Source: Neocallimastix lanati (nom. inval.)
Lineage: Eukaryota > Neocallimastigomycota > Neocallimastigomycetes > Neocallimastigales > Neocallimastigaceae
Direction of reading: 5' to 3'
Length of the DNA stretch: 64,000 bases
NCBI GenBank assembly: GCA_016946835.1
Contig: JACVTC010000152.1
Location: 145,001 to 209,000 of the forward strand
Part shown: piece by piece, positions 24,931-37,190 of the stretch
Layout: the number at the start of each line of letters is the position of its first letter
Position numbering within the stretch: position 1 is the stretch's first letter
The notes under the pieces: generated by a model
What the model was told of the DNA's origin: nothing
Databases searched by the model: none
Seen by the model: only the letters and a program-made list of their open reading frames with translations
Translations under genes and position numbers: made by a program

Positions 24931-27518
24931 ATAAATATTAAATTTTAATAAACTCTGTAAATAATAATAAATTATGTATTATAATTTTGTTCACTGAACA
25001 AGAAGAAAAGATAAATAAAAAAAAAAGAAAAAAGAAAAAAAGAAAAAGAATTAAAAAAGAATTAAAAAAGATAAATAAATAAAAATTAATAAATAAATGA
25101 AAATATAAACATTCTGATATGTTATTTTTAATGAAAATAAAAATGAAAATAATAATAAACAAATAAAAATATAAAAAATTATTAGAATTGAATTATTGTT
25201 ATATACATATTTAATTTATATTTATTGGTATATTATATTAACATTTTTATTTATAAAAATTTAATTTTCTATTATGCATTCAAATTTATGTTTAGTCCTT
25301 TTCTTATTTATTTATTTATTTATTTATTCATTCATTCATTCATTCATTTATTATTTATTTATTTATTTATTATTTATTATTTATTTATTTATTTATTTAT
25401 TATTTATTATTTATTTATTTATTTATTTTTATAGTTCATATGTTAAATCATACTACTTTTATATATTAAAAGTCACATGATCTTCATTATGATATGCGGG
25501 ACTTTTATGTGCAATAATTTATAAGCAATGGGTTTTTAAAATAATGGTAGTTTAGTAATTTTTATTAATAAAATTATAATTTTCGTACAATTAAAATAAT
25601 AATTCTAATTCCTAAAAATTTACAAGAGAGTCCACTATTTCAAATATAAATAATTTAATCTATTTATAAGAAATAGGTAATAGATTAATTATATATTCTA
25701 ATATATAGAAATATATAAATTTTATATGAAATAAAGTATTATAATTATTATAATTATAATAATACATATTGAAATAAAATAAAATAAAATAATTATTATC
25801 AAAAAGATATAAATTTAATATTTAATAATTATTATTAAATATATAAATATGTTACTACACATATTTGTTTTATATCAATTATTAAATATATTAAAATTTT
25901 TATTTATTTTTCATGTATTTTATTTTTTATTTTTCATTTAAATCAATTTTATTATCATTATAAATTAAATAAAGTTAAATAATATATATGACAAAAACCA
26001 ATAACATAGAAATTTAAAAAGACTAATGCTTTTTCACCTAAAAAAATATACATTAACAAAAAATTTTAACCTTTTTAAGATATTTATTAAATATGATTTT
26101 TGTTATTATTATCGTTGTTATTATTGTTGTTCTTTTATTAAGTGTTAAAATTTATATCTAATTTTCAAAAATGTAATAAAATTAATAAAAAAAAAAAAAA
26201 AAAAAAATTAAAGTTATATTACATTTGAATCCAATGTAGAAAGATACATAATGAATTAAAATTATCATTTTTACATATTATATAACACTGAAATTTTTGA
26301 AAAAGAAAATAAAGAAAAATAAAGAAATTATACTTTCAAATCTTATTTCTTTCAGATCGAAATAATTACTCAAAAGTGTCTATAATTTGACAATACGAAA
26401 TAAATTATATAGATATAAATTGGCATCATAAATATACATATTAAGGTTCTAATATATATATTTTATAATTAAATGACAAATATAGTTTAATTATTAGACT
26501 TTGAAAAAATTCTGAAATAGACATGTAAAATTACATTACTTGAAAAGTTATTTATATAAAAATATATAATAATATAATAAAACTTTTAGTTCTTTAGTTT
26601 TTAATATATAAACACTATTAAAAAAAATACTAATAAAAAAAAATTCAGTACTTTAAATCATATATTAACCTTTAATAAAAACAAAAAAATAATATTTATA
26701 TTTATTGATTTTGATACAATAAATTAAATTTTTAAAAAATTAAAATTTGATTTACTGTCAAGTAAATTATTCAAATTTCAAATTTCTTAGTTAATTAATC
26801 AATTTTTTGATATTAATTTAAATTGGATTAGCTTTAATATTTAATATATAAAAACCTAAAATATATCATTATAATTTAATTTTAATTATCATTAAAATTA
26901 ACAATTTTTTTAAAATTTACTAAAATATATTAAATATCTCGAAATAAAAAAAATTAAATAAAAAAATAGATAAATAAATGAATAATTCGAAATAAAAAAA
27001 AAAAATAAAATATAAAAAAAAAATAAAATATAAAAAAAAAATATAAAATATAAAAAAAAATATAAAATGTAAAAAAAAAAAAAATTAAAAAAAAACATAT
27101 AATTACAATGTTATAAAATTAATATGATTGGACAATTTAACAATTATGTATTAATAGAAAGTATTATAGCAGCCAATCATGATTCAAAGATAATTTTGTT
27201 TTTGTAATGACAAAATTCCTGATCCATTTTGTTCATTCTTTTTTAAATTATTCACACGTCTTTTATTTTTGTATATTTAAAGAAGTGAAAATTGAGGTAA
27301 ATGTTTTGTAAAAATGAATGTGTATTTTTTGTTTAGAAATAAGTATTTAATAAAATATGTCCATATAGAAAATATAAAATGTTATAATTAAGAATTGTTT
27401 TTCTTATTTATAGTAAGAGTGATGGATGAATAAAAGAAACTTAAATTTGCAAATTTTAATTGATATTGACTGATTAATGTATTAAATAAATATTAAATAA
27501 TTTTATTTTGTACAATAG
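24931..27518. other. Intergenic region between TIP30-like and eL31 genes
   Basis: No supported gene. Contains a (TTTA)n/(ATTC)n tract at about 25306-25425, A-runs at 26187-26208 and around 26995-27095 ('aaaaaaaataaaat' iterations), and AT-rich DNA. Short reading frames here are microsatellite read-through. The last 220 bp are the eL31 leader and its probable 5' UTR intron. Confidence 0.75.
27124..27179. promoter_or_regulatory. Inverted CCAAT-box pair upstream of the eL31 gene
   Basis: GATTGG at 27125 and CCAATC at 27174 face each other about 45 bp apart, 340-400 bp upstream of the eL31 start codon. CCAAT boxes are bound by the conserved HAP/NF-Y complex in fungi. Function here is inferred from sequence only. 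Confidence 0.35.
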
Positions 27519-28037
27519 ATGGCCACCCAAAAGACTATTAACGCTGTGGTTACACGTGAATACACCATCCATCTTCACAAGCTTGTTCACGGAAAGTGAG
27601 TAATTATAAAAACAAAAATATAAATTTGTTGTTGAATTGTATTAATATGTATTTACATTTTTAAAGGTCCTTCAAGAAGCGTGCCCCACAAGCCATGAAG
27701 GCCATCCGTAAGTTTGCTGCTGAAGCTATGAAGACTTCTGACGTTCGTCTTGACCCACAACTCAACAAGGAAATCTGGACCCGTGGTATTAAGACTGTTC
27801 CACACCGTGTTCGTGTCAGATTATCTCGTCGTCGTAACGATGATGAAGAAGCTAAGGAAAAACTCTACACTTACGTTAGCTATGTTCCAGTTGCTTCCTT
27901 CAAGGGTAAAATATTATTTTAACAAATGAAATTATAAATTATTCAATATTAAAAAGAATTACATAATAATATTTCTATAATAATTATTATAAAAATAAAT
28001 AGGTCTTCAAACCCAAGTTGTTGAAGAAGAAGCTTAA
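27519..28037 (+). CDS. RPL31: 60S ribosomal protein eL31
   Basis: Three exons 27519-27595, 27667-27905 and 28003-28037 encode 116 residues, the normal length for eL31. Recognisable segments are [17 protein letters not shown], the basic [35 protein letters not shown], the near-invariant [20 protein letters not shown], and [15 protein letters not shown] with an acidic VVEEEA end. eL31 is a structural protein of the large subunit near the peptide exit tunnel. Codons are rich in C- and G-ending forms (AAG, TTC, ATC, GCC), unlike neighbouring genes, as expected for a very highly expressed gene. The ATG directly follows 'tgtacaatag', a good AG acceptor, and 'gag|gtaaatg' lies at 27294-27304. A 5' UTR intron of about 220 bp is therefore likely. 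Confidence 0.97.
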
Positions 28038-29559
28038 ATGTAATAATGTAATTTAAAGCAAATTTACAGAAATAAAATAATATAAAAACAAAAAATTTTG
28101 AATAAGGTGAAAATATATTATAAGTGTGTATTATTAAGCATTATGAATTAAGAATGTTTAATATCAATTATAAAATTAACATTGGAAATAAATGAAGATA
28201 ATGAATATTCAAGAAAACCGTTTATATTAAATATAAATAAATTAAATATGGAAAATTTTATTTATAATAATATTCTTTTTTATTAATATAAAAAATTTAT
28301 AAAATGTATATCAAAACTTTTTTAATTTTTAGTTTTATCAAATTCAAAAAAAGGACCAATAGTTACGAATTAGTAAAATATTTTAAATAAAATTATTGTA
28401 GAAATTTGTTATTATTTAAAAAATACAAAACGATTATTACGAAATTTTCAACGAGAAAATGTTAAAGTAGAAATGAAATAAGTATTAATTTTTTGTAATT
28501 AAAATTATATTAAATATCAATATTTTTTAAACTATAAATACATTTTAAAATTAATAATTTTATGAAGAAATGTTAAGATAGTAGAAAATTTATATTATTA
28601 GCCTATTTCATTTTCTATTGTTTGAAAATTACTCATAAAATAAGTAAAGGGAATATCTAGTTTAAAATAATGTTAATATCAATTTTTAGTAGAAATTGAC
28701 AAGTTAGGCATGGTAATATAAATATATGATGGGATATTCTTAAAATATGAAAATACAAATTTATAAATTATAAATTTTAATATTAAATAATAATAAAATA
28801 TAATATAATAATATAAACCTTAAAATGGTAGAAAAATTATTACAAAATTTTATTAATTTTTTTTTATTTTTATTTATCTAAAATGAATAGTATATAATTA
28901 ATTCATATATTTCATCTTTTTTTTTATATATTTTATTTTATTATTATAATTATGTATTACTTTATATAATTTATATATATATATTTTTTTGATTCTATTT
29001 ATTTTTCTAGTTTTTATATATTATTTTGAACAAATATATATTTTATGTATGTTATTAATGTTATATTTTTTTTTTATTTTTTTTATTTTTTTATTTTTAA
29101 TTTTATTTTTATTATTTTTTATTTTTGTATTTTTAATTTTATTATTTTTTTTATTATTTTTTATTTTTGTATTTTTAATTTTATTATTATTTATTATTTT
29201 TTATTTTTTTGATTTTTAGCTATTAATGTTATTTTTATTTTTTTAATGTTAATTTTAATTTATTATTATTATGTATTAAATTTTTGATTTTTATTTGATT
29301 TGAATATTTTTTTTTTTTTTTTATTTTATTTGTGTTTTTATTGTTATTGTTATCGTAACTATTTATTATTATTTATTTATTATTTATTTATTTTTATTTT
29401 TTTATTTTTATTACTATTAATATTTTTTTTTTTTTTTTGATTTTGATTTTTTTGTTTGTATAATTTTTCAACTACTCCGTTTATATTATTCAATTGTTTT
29501 GTTTACTTCTCATAAATATATCTCGATAATAAATATAATTAATTTAATCAATTGATAAA
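28038..29559. other. Convergent intergenic region between eL31 and golgin genes
   Basis: No gene is seen. AT-rich DNA with a T-rich block of 'tttttatttttt' iterations at about 29055-29215 and 29310-29450; the ORF at 28989-29219 is read-through of it. Both flanking genes end into this region. Confidence 0.8.
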
Positions 29560-29645
29560 TTAACTATGATTAATTAAATTTGTCATTTTTTTTGTTTCTT
29601 CTGGAGTAAAATGAAGAATTGTTGACAAAACATTTAATAGTTGAA

Positions 29646-29682
<37 letters not shown>

Positions 29683-30222
29683 TATTATTATTTTAATTTA
29701 TATGATAAATTATTTTATTTTATATAATAAATTTATAATAATAATAATAGTAATTAATAAAATATGAATTTATACAGAATATATAAATAAAATTATTAAT
29801 AATAATGAATATTAAGATTAATATATATATAATATAATACCTTTTTATCTTTAAATTCAAAGAATTTAAATAAAACTGCTTTTAAATATTCAACATTAAT
29901 ATCATCCATTGTATATAATTCTGAAGATGATGATCTATTTGAATGAAGTTGAAGAATTGCAGGAGATGTTATTTCTGACTGTGATTTTACTAAATTATGA
30001 CTAAAATGTGCCGATTGCTGACGAGAAACATAATATGGACTCTTTAATGGTGAATTACTACCATCATTAGATATTGAATTACGTGGAGATTTCTTTAATT
30101 TTTTAATTTCATCTTTTAATGTCTAATATTAAATTTTTATTTATAAATTCATTTCATTTTATTAATTTTATTTTATTTTATTTCAAAAAAAAAAAAAAAA
30201 AAAAAAAAAAATAAATAAATAA

Positions 30223-30253
<31 letters not shown>

Positions 30254-30269
30254 TAAAAATAAAAATAAA

Positions 30270-30300
<31 letters not shown>

Positions 30301-30478
30301 TAAAAATAAAAATAAAAATAAAAATAAAAATAAAAATAAAAATAAAAATAAAAATAAAAATAAAAATAAAAATAAAAATAAAAATAAAAATAAAAATAAA
30401 AATAAAAATAAAAATAAAAATAAAAATAAAAATAAAAATAAAAATAAAAATAAAAATAAAAATAAAAATAAAAATAAA

Positions 30479-30509
<31 letters not shown>

Positions 30510-31388
30510 TAAAAATAAAAATAAAAATAAAAATAAAAATAAAAATAAAAATAAAAATAAAAATAAAAATAAAAATAAAAATAAAAATAAAAATAAAAAT
30601 AAAAATAAAAATAAAAATAAAAATAAAAATAAAAATAAAAATAAAAATAAAAATAAAAATAAAAATAAAAATAAAAATAAAAATAAAAATAAAAATAAAA
30701 ATAAAAATAAAAATAAAAATAAAAATAAAAATAAAAATAAAAATAAAAATAAAAATAAAAATAAAAATAAAAATAAAAATAAAAATAAAAATAAATAAAA
30801 TAAAAATAAAATAAAATAAAATAAATAGTAAAATATGAATATAAAGTACAGATTGAATAAAATAAAATAAAATAAAATAAAATAAAATAAAATTAATATT
30901 ATTATAAAATAATAATTAAAATATATTTTAATAAAAAAAAAAAATTAAATATATAATGATATATGATATGTATTAATAAGTATTTTTAAATAATTAACAT
31001 ATTTAAATAATAAAATTAATTTGAATAATATTATGTAAAAAAATAATTATATATAATATAACTCGACTTTTAATTTTTTTTTCCTTCTTATTATTATTAT
31101 CATTATTTTATTAACCTTATTAACAGCTTTTAAATGTTGCTCTCTGATTTTATAATCCTCTATTTCTTTCTTTTTATTTTTATCAATTGAATTTAATTCC
31201 TTTTTACATTCTTCAAGTTCATTTTCTAATGATTTTGAGATTTTCTTTAAATAATAATAATAATATAAAATTGTTGATATTGCATTTAAACCAATTAAAT
31301 AAAATTTTATATATTATATATTAATTTATAATTTATTTTATATATTTATTTAATAATTAATTTTTTATTAGAATATAATTATAAAAAA

Positions 31389-31423
<35 letters not shown>

Positions 31424-32728
31424 GAAAAAAATGAAAAAAGTAAATATGAAATAATAAAATTATGATAATGGTAATTTTTAACTTACATTTTTCTCATCAA
31501 TTGTTAATTTAAATTTCATTTCCGATTCTTTAATTCTATCAATCTCTTCTTGTAAAATTTTTATTGTGCCTTTTAAAGATTCAATTTCTTTTTCTTTATC
31601 ATTAAGAGTACCTTCTAATCCTTGAATTTTTGATGAAAGTTCCTGTTGAATAGAATTATTTTGAAGTGTTTCTTTTAATTTCTTTTGCAAATCCGCTTTA
31701 ATATCTGCTAATTCATTAGCTAATGTTTGTTTTTCTTCATCCTCTTGTTGTTTTTTGGATTCTAATAATGAAACATTGGATCGAATCTCAGATATTTTAA
31801 ATTTTAATCTATCATTTTCATCACTTTTAACTTGGAAAAGATGTTTAGAAGTATCTAATTCCTGTTCTAAAGTATTATTATGATTTTGAAGTTGAGTAAT
31901 TGAATCTACCAAAATTTTTATATGGTCTTCTTTTTCTTGAAGATTCTTTTGACAATCGGTAAGTGTTTTTCTTTCTGTTTCATATTTATGTTTATAATTT
32001 TCCAATTCTTCTGTTTTTTCTATTATACTTTTATTAAGTGATTGTATAAGATTTTCACTTGTTTCATCCTGTAATCTGGTATTAAGTTCCTTAATCGTTT
32101 TATCTTTTTCATTTATTTGTTGTTGTAAATTTTCTTTTTCATTAAGTAATTCATTTATAGTTTTATCTTTATTTTCTACAACAAATAAAAATTTATCTTT
32201 ATCTCCCTTCTTTTCATTAATTTCTTTTTTCATTTCATCATTAGCTTTTTTTTGTTTATCTATTTCTACCAAATAATCCTTTTTTTCTTTTTCAAGCTTT
32301 AAAATTTTATTTTTTGCACCACGAAGTAAATTTATACTTTTATCTCTTTTTGATTCTTCATCATTTAATTTTTTTTTTAATTTTGCATTTTCCATTGAAA
32401 TTTCATCAAACACTTCGGTTTTTTGATGTAATTCTGATTTTGTCAATGCCAATTTCTCCTCAACATCTTCTTTTTCTTTTCTAATCTTATTTAATTCTTC
32501 TGTCATTGCATTCCTTTCTTCATTTACTGCCTTTTCTTTTTCTTCTTTTAAAATTTTAATTTGTTCTAATAATGAATTTTTTTCCTCTATACTAAAAGAT
32601 ACTATTTCTTCAATATCATTATTTACCTTTTTAACAATATTATTTTTTGTTTCATTATCTGTCTCTTCTAAAGATCCAGTCAAAGGGTCATTAATAACAT
32701 TACTTTCAGATTCTCCATTATTTTCCAT
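29560..32728 (-). CDS. GRIP-domain golgin (coiled-coil Golgi tether)
   Basis: Four phase-0 exons in transcript order: 32728-31487, 31244-31116, 30122-29841 and 29646-29560. They encode 579 residues. Residues about 45-500 are almost continuous heptad-like coiled coil (many K/E/L, for example LLEQIKILKEEKEKA). A Ser/Asn-rich linker follows. Then comes the GRIP domain, residues about 529-575: DDINVEYLKAVLFKFFEF, then DKK, then across the last intron IQLLNVLSTILHFTPEETKK. The tyrosine in EYLK corresponds to the invariant GRIP tyrosine used for Arl1-GTP binding at the trans-Golgi. The GRIP domain is split by an intron and was found only after joining exons. Golgins of this type tether vesicles at the trans-Golgi. 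CCAATCA at about 32788 lies upstream of the start. Confidence 0.9.
30229..30800. repeat. (AAAAAT)n hexanucleotide array, about 570 bp, in a golgin intron
   Basis: Almost perfect 'aaaaat' iterations, about 95 units, with an occasional 'aaaat' unit (near 30270 and 30485). They lie inside the 993-bp intron 30123-31115. It reads (ATTTTT)n on the transcribed strand. Confidence 0.97.
30821..30890. repeat. Dispersed minisatellite unit shared with 44243-44440
   Basis: 'atgaatataaagtacagatt' preceded by 'aaatagtaaaat' and followed by (AAAAT)n. The same arrangement recurs two to three times at 44243-44440. Confidence 0.7.
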
Positions 32729-33025
32729 TTTAATATATGATTTTATTCTATTTATATTTTACTTTCTATTTGTTTGATTATATTGCTTTCCAATCAGATT
32801 TCAAAATTATATAATTTCTATATTTTATTAAACTTTTGGGTAATTGATTGAAATACAACCTAAATATTATTTATAATTTATTATCTATTTAAAATTTAAA
32901 GTTTTCGTTTGATTATTATACTATATTATTATATAGTATAGTATATAATAAATAATAAAATAAAAATAATATGTATAATACAAATAAATTTTAATATAAT
33001 TTGATTATAAAAAAATAATAATAGT

Positions 33026-33056
<31 letters not shown>

Positions 33057-33277
33057 GTAATGATAATTATTATAAATATTATAAAAACATAATAATTTTA
33101 CAGATATTACATATATTAGAAACGAAATAGAATATTTAAATATTTATTATTTTTCCTTTTTTATTTTTATAACGAAGGTTTATTATTTTTTTTAAATATT
33201 AACAATTAATTACTTCTAAATAAAAAATATTTATATATATTAATTAATTGTAAATTTTGAAATATGTAATTTTTTTT

Positions 33278-33314
<37 letters not shown>

Positions 33315-34520
33315 ATTTTTTATTTACTTATTTACTTATTTTTTATATTTATTATTTATTTACTTATTTACTTATCTTTTCTTTATTTACTTATTTACTT
33401 ATTATTTATTTATTTATTTACTTATTTTTATTTACTTAGTATAATTTAATATCTTTTTCCAAATTTTTTATTTTTTATTTTTTATTTTTTTTTATTAATA
33501 AAAACTATTTTTAATTAAAAATATTAATTGAATCATTTTTTTTTTTTTTGTTAAATATTACAAATTTTATTTAATATTTAAATTAAAAAAAAAAAAAAAA
33601 AAAAAATACAATCCAACCGTTGTTTTTATATATAAAACATATAAACCTATTTATTGTCATTAACATAAAAAAAAAAAAAAAAAACACCTTTAACAAATAA
33701 ATTAAAATACTTTTTTTTTTTTTTTGAAAAAATCTATATTTTCATGTTTATTTTAAAAATGAATAATATGAACTAAATTATATATATATATATATATATA
33801 AAGACATTAAACCTTCTGTATATTTAGATTGCTTTTTATAAAAAAAAAAAAAGACAAATTAACCATAAGTATAAATTTATAAACAAACAAATATAAAAAA
33901 ATAAAAAATAAGTTACACAATAAAAAATCGAAATTCATTCCTATTAATAATTATTTCATTTTCAAAAAACTATTTATTAAAAAAAAAGTATATAAAATTA
34001 AACTAATTATAATTATAAATTTATTTATATTTATTTTATTTCTTTTTTTTTTTTTTTTTTGTATTTTTCACTATAAAAATAATTAAAAAATAAAAAATAA
34101 AAAATTTAAATCCAATATTATCATTTATATATAATATTTTAATCTATATAATGTAATACAATGAAACAAAGAACATAATTGTATTGCAAATAAAATTTAC
34201 TCAATACAAAGTATGTAAGTTTATATAAACTTTATTATATATATATTTCTTTATTGATTTTTTGAATTTTTATATTTTAAATAATAAATAGGTTCTTTTC
34301 ATCAAATGTAAATATATATATATATATGTACATATATTTATAAATGATAGTGTAAAACTTTTATAATTAAAATTATATATTCAATAAAAAAAAAAGTATA
34401 TATATATATATATTATTATTAATGATTTAAAAAAAAATAATAATAGAAATAATATTTTTTTTTTAATATAATTTTTGTTATTACTTAAATCCATATTTGG
34501 TTAATATTTTAAAAAATGAT

Positions 34521-34560
34521 GAAATGATGAATATTTTCCCGTAAGTTTTCCAATTTCACA

Positions 34561-34599
<39 letters not shown>

Positions 34600-34735
34600 G
34601 ATATAGATGTTATCATATATTTTTATCTGTTCAACATTTTTAAAAAAATATATATTTTTAAAAATGATGAATATTTTCCCCTAAGTTTTCCAATTTCACA
34701 CTTTTTTTTTTTTTAGATTTAGATGTTATTATATA
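34521..34735. repeat. Duplicated unit around a poly(T) run
   Basis: 'atgatgaatattttccc', 'taagttttccaatttcacac', a T-run and 'agatgttat.atata' occur in the same order at about 34526-34620 and 34663-34735. The T-run is about 37 nt in the first copy and 13 nt in the second. Confidence 0.8.
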
Positions 34736-35179
34736 GTTCTTCTCAATATAATTACTAAGTAAAACTTTGACATTTAAAATATTTCACATTCTTTCATCTT
34801 CGTTCATCTTAATCAATTAATGTTGTTTTTTCATAATAGTATGATTTTTCTTTGTTAATTTCTGTAGTTAAACATCATACATTATTTACCAAATTTGCTT
34901 TTTTCATATATATTTATCATTTCGTTTGTAATTTAATTTTTTTTCTTCAGTATTAGTTTCTTTAACAAAAGTTAACCAATTAACAAGATAATATAATTCT
35001 CAATTTTCTTGATATCCTTTAACAAACCATAATAGTATCCAAGAATATTGCTACAGTTTCTTCATCTTCCGTAGAATAGTTAGTTTTATTACTTATTACT
35101 TTTGTCATTCTACAGTCACCTGAGTTATTCCTCTCATAATTGTTTTTCATATAAATAGAACAATCCAAAAAGAAAAAAC

Positions 35180-35210
<31 letters not shown>

Positions 35211-35875
35211 TACTTCTTTTCACTTTTCATAAATATTTTGTATTGTATTATTTTGAGTTTATGAAATCATTTGTTATTTATATCAAAGAATAAAAAAAAA
35301 GAAAAAAATTGAAAATTGAACTATCTTTCAAATTACTATATTCTTCAATGGATATTTCTCATAAAATCAAAGTTCGATTATTTAAAAATTTCATAAAAAA
35401 TATACTCATTTTTCTTTAATTTGTTCATCCTTAATAATAATTTTTTAAAAATTTCATACAAATTATCCTTATTTTTTTTTAATTTATTCATTCTTAACAA
35501 TTTTTCAAAGTATTTTCATCATTATTGATATGAAAATTCAATCTATCGTACTTTCTTTTTATTAATATTTTTTTTTAAAAAATTTATTATTAAAATAACA
35601 TGTCACAATTAAATTGGGGCTATTTAATTCAAATAATAAATTTACTACATTTTTATTATTTTATATAATAAAAATGTATTTATCTATTTAATATAATAAA
35701 AATTTAAAAATTTTTTTAAAAATATTTTCAATAGATATTATATTATTATATGTATTACAATATCAACAAAAATAAAATAAATAAATAAAAATAGAAAAAT
35801 AGATAAATAATAAAAATAATTAAATATAACTATGAATTTAATCAATTATTATTGATAATTTTTTTTTTTTTTTTT

Positions 35876-35985
35876 TTTAATTTCCAGTGTGTACCGCCCT
35901 ATGCCTCCCTCAAGACATAGGAATATTAAGGTAGTCACAACACCTTGTGGATATAGTCCTACTGGACAGCCTTATATAATTAAAA
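35876..35985 (-). mobile_element. GC-richer 100-bp unit bounded by poly(T) and poly(A)
   Basis: A T-run at about 35860-35878, then about 100 bp of mixed sequence ('ccagtgtgtaccgccctatg' onward to 'ctactggacagccttatat'), then an A-run at 35983-35999. It has a potential stem CCTATG/CATAGG with a 12-nt loop and GTCC/GGAC. No ORF. The composition and A-tail suggest a retroposed small RNA or a SINE fragment. The orientation is a guess. Confidence 0.35.
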
Positions 35986-36078
35986 AAAAAAAAAAAAAAT
36001 ACGATTAAAGAAATAAACTGAATGTTTGCATTTCGGAACTTACTTATAAATAAAAATTTAATTAATAATTTAACGCCC

Positions 36079-36120
<42 letters not shown>

Positions 36121-36293
36121 ATATTAAATAAATGAATAAAAATAGAAATAAATATATCTTTAAAATTAAATATTATTAAATATTTTTATTATTTATTAAA
36201 AATTTAAATTTTATTATTTATTTATCATTTATAATTTAAGCTACTCTTACATGAACAATTTATTAAAACACTCCATATTTTGTATAAAGTCAC

Positions 36294-36673
36294 ATTACGA
36301 AATGCAACACTTCTGATAAACTAACCTTTATCTAATATCTAATACAAAATGAATCTAGTGCGTTTAGTAATCGTGCATTTCGCAAATAAATAATAATTAA
36401 ATAAATAATAAATATTCTTTTTTTATATATATAATTTATTAATATTCAATTATAAAAATATTTTTTATAATTCCTTTTTAATAGAATATATTATTATTTC
36501 TTTTGAAATAGTTATTTAATTATATTTTATTGAAAAAATATATTATTATTTTTTTTAAAATAATAATTATTTATATATTTGTGTATGATTGTATAGAAGA
36601 TCTTAAAAATGTATGGCTTTATTTAAAAAGTATTATACGTCACATTACGAAATGCAATTTGGCGAAATGCACC
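36294..36673. repeat. Copies of the 15-bp TTGGCGAAATGCAAT repeat
   Basis: Forward copies lie at 36294-36308 (ATTACGAAATGCAAC), 36644-36658 and 36659-36673 (the last two in tandem). A reverse copy lies at about 36373-36387 (GTGCATTTCGCAAAT). The context 'gtcacattacgaaatgcaa' occurs twice, 350 bp apart. Confidence 0.7.
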
Positions 36674-36765
36674 CTGCACAACCCATACATAATATAATCC
36701 TAATCTTTCATATATTAATTAAAAATTATTAAGTGTAATTAGAATTTGTAATTAAACTTTTGTTA

Positions 36766-36920
36766 TAAAATCCTTATATATATTATTTTTTATATTTCAA
36801 CATTTTATTTTTATTTTTATTATTTACTTTATTTAAATATGAAATCCTTAAAATATATATATTATTTTTAATATTTCAACATTTTATTTTTATTTTTATT
36901 ATTTACTTTATTTAAATATT
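36766..36920. repeat. Tandem duplication of about 77 bp
   Basis: 'aaatcctta' ... 'tatttcaacattttattttt' ... 'ttactttatttaaatat' occurs twice in direct tandem (about 36766-36840 and 36841-36920), with small differences in the TA-rich part. Confidence 0.8.
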
Positions 36921-37190
36921 TTTAATATTACAAAATATTAACATATAAATTATTTATTTCATTTAATTTATATATGAAAATTTAAAAATATTATAATTAT
37001 TTATTATTTTTATTATTATTTTTTTTGATGAAATCAAAATATATATATATTAACTACTATTCTATGTATATTCATACTTCTATTTTTTTATTCCTCACTT
37101 TATAAAAATTTATGAACATTTTTACATTATTATATTAATATTATTTTAATTAATCCATAAAATATATTGTACATAATATCATATTTTAAT

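Larger units (their letters stand above)
32729..37190. other. 4.5-kb intergenic region with several duplicated units
   Basis: No gene is supported. Contents: long A/T runs (33032-33055, 33279-33308, 34563-34598, 36081-36116), 'tttacttattt' iterations at 33318-33437, a duplicated unit at 34521-34735, a GC-richer T/A-bounded unit at 35876-35985, 15-bp repeat copies at 36294-36673 and a tandem duplication at 36766-36920. Confidence 0.75.

Noticed and set aside
25225-25480. Two overlapping FIYL-rich frames
   Set aside because: Translation of (TTTA)n and (ATTC)n repeats.
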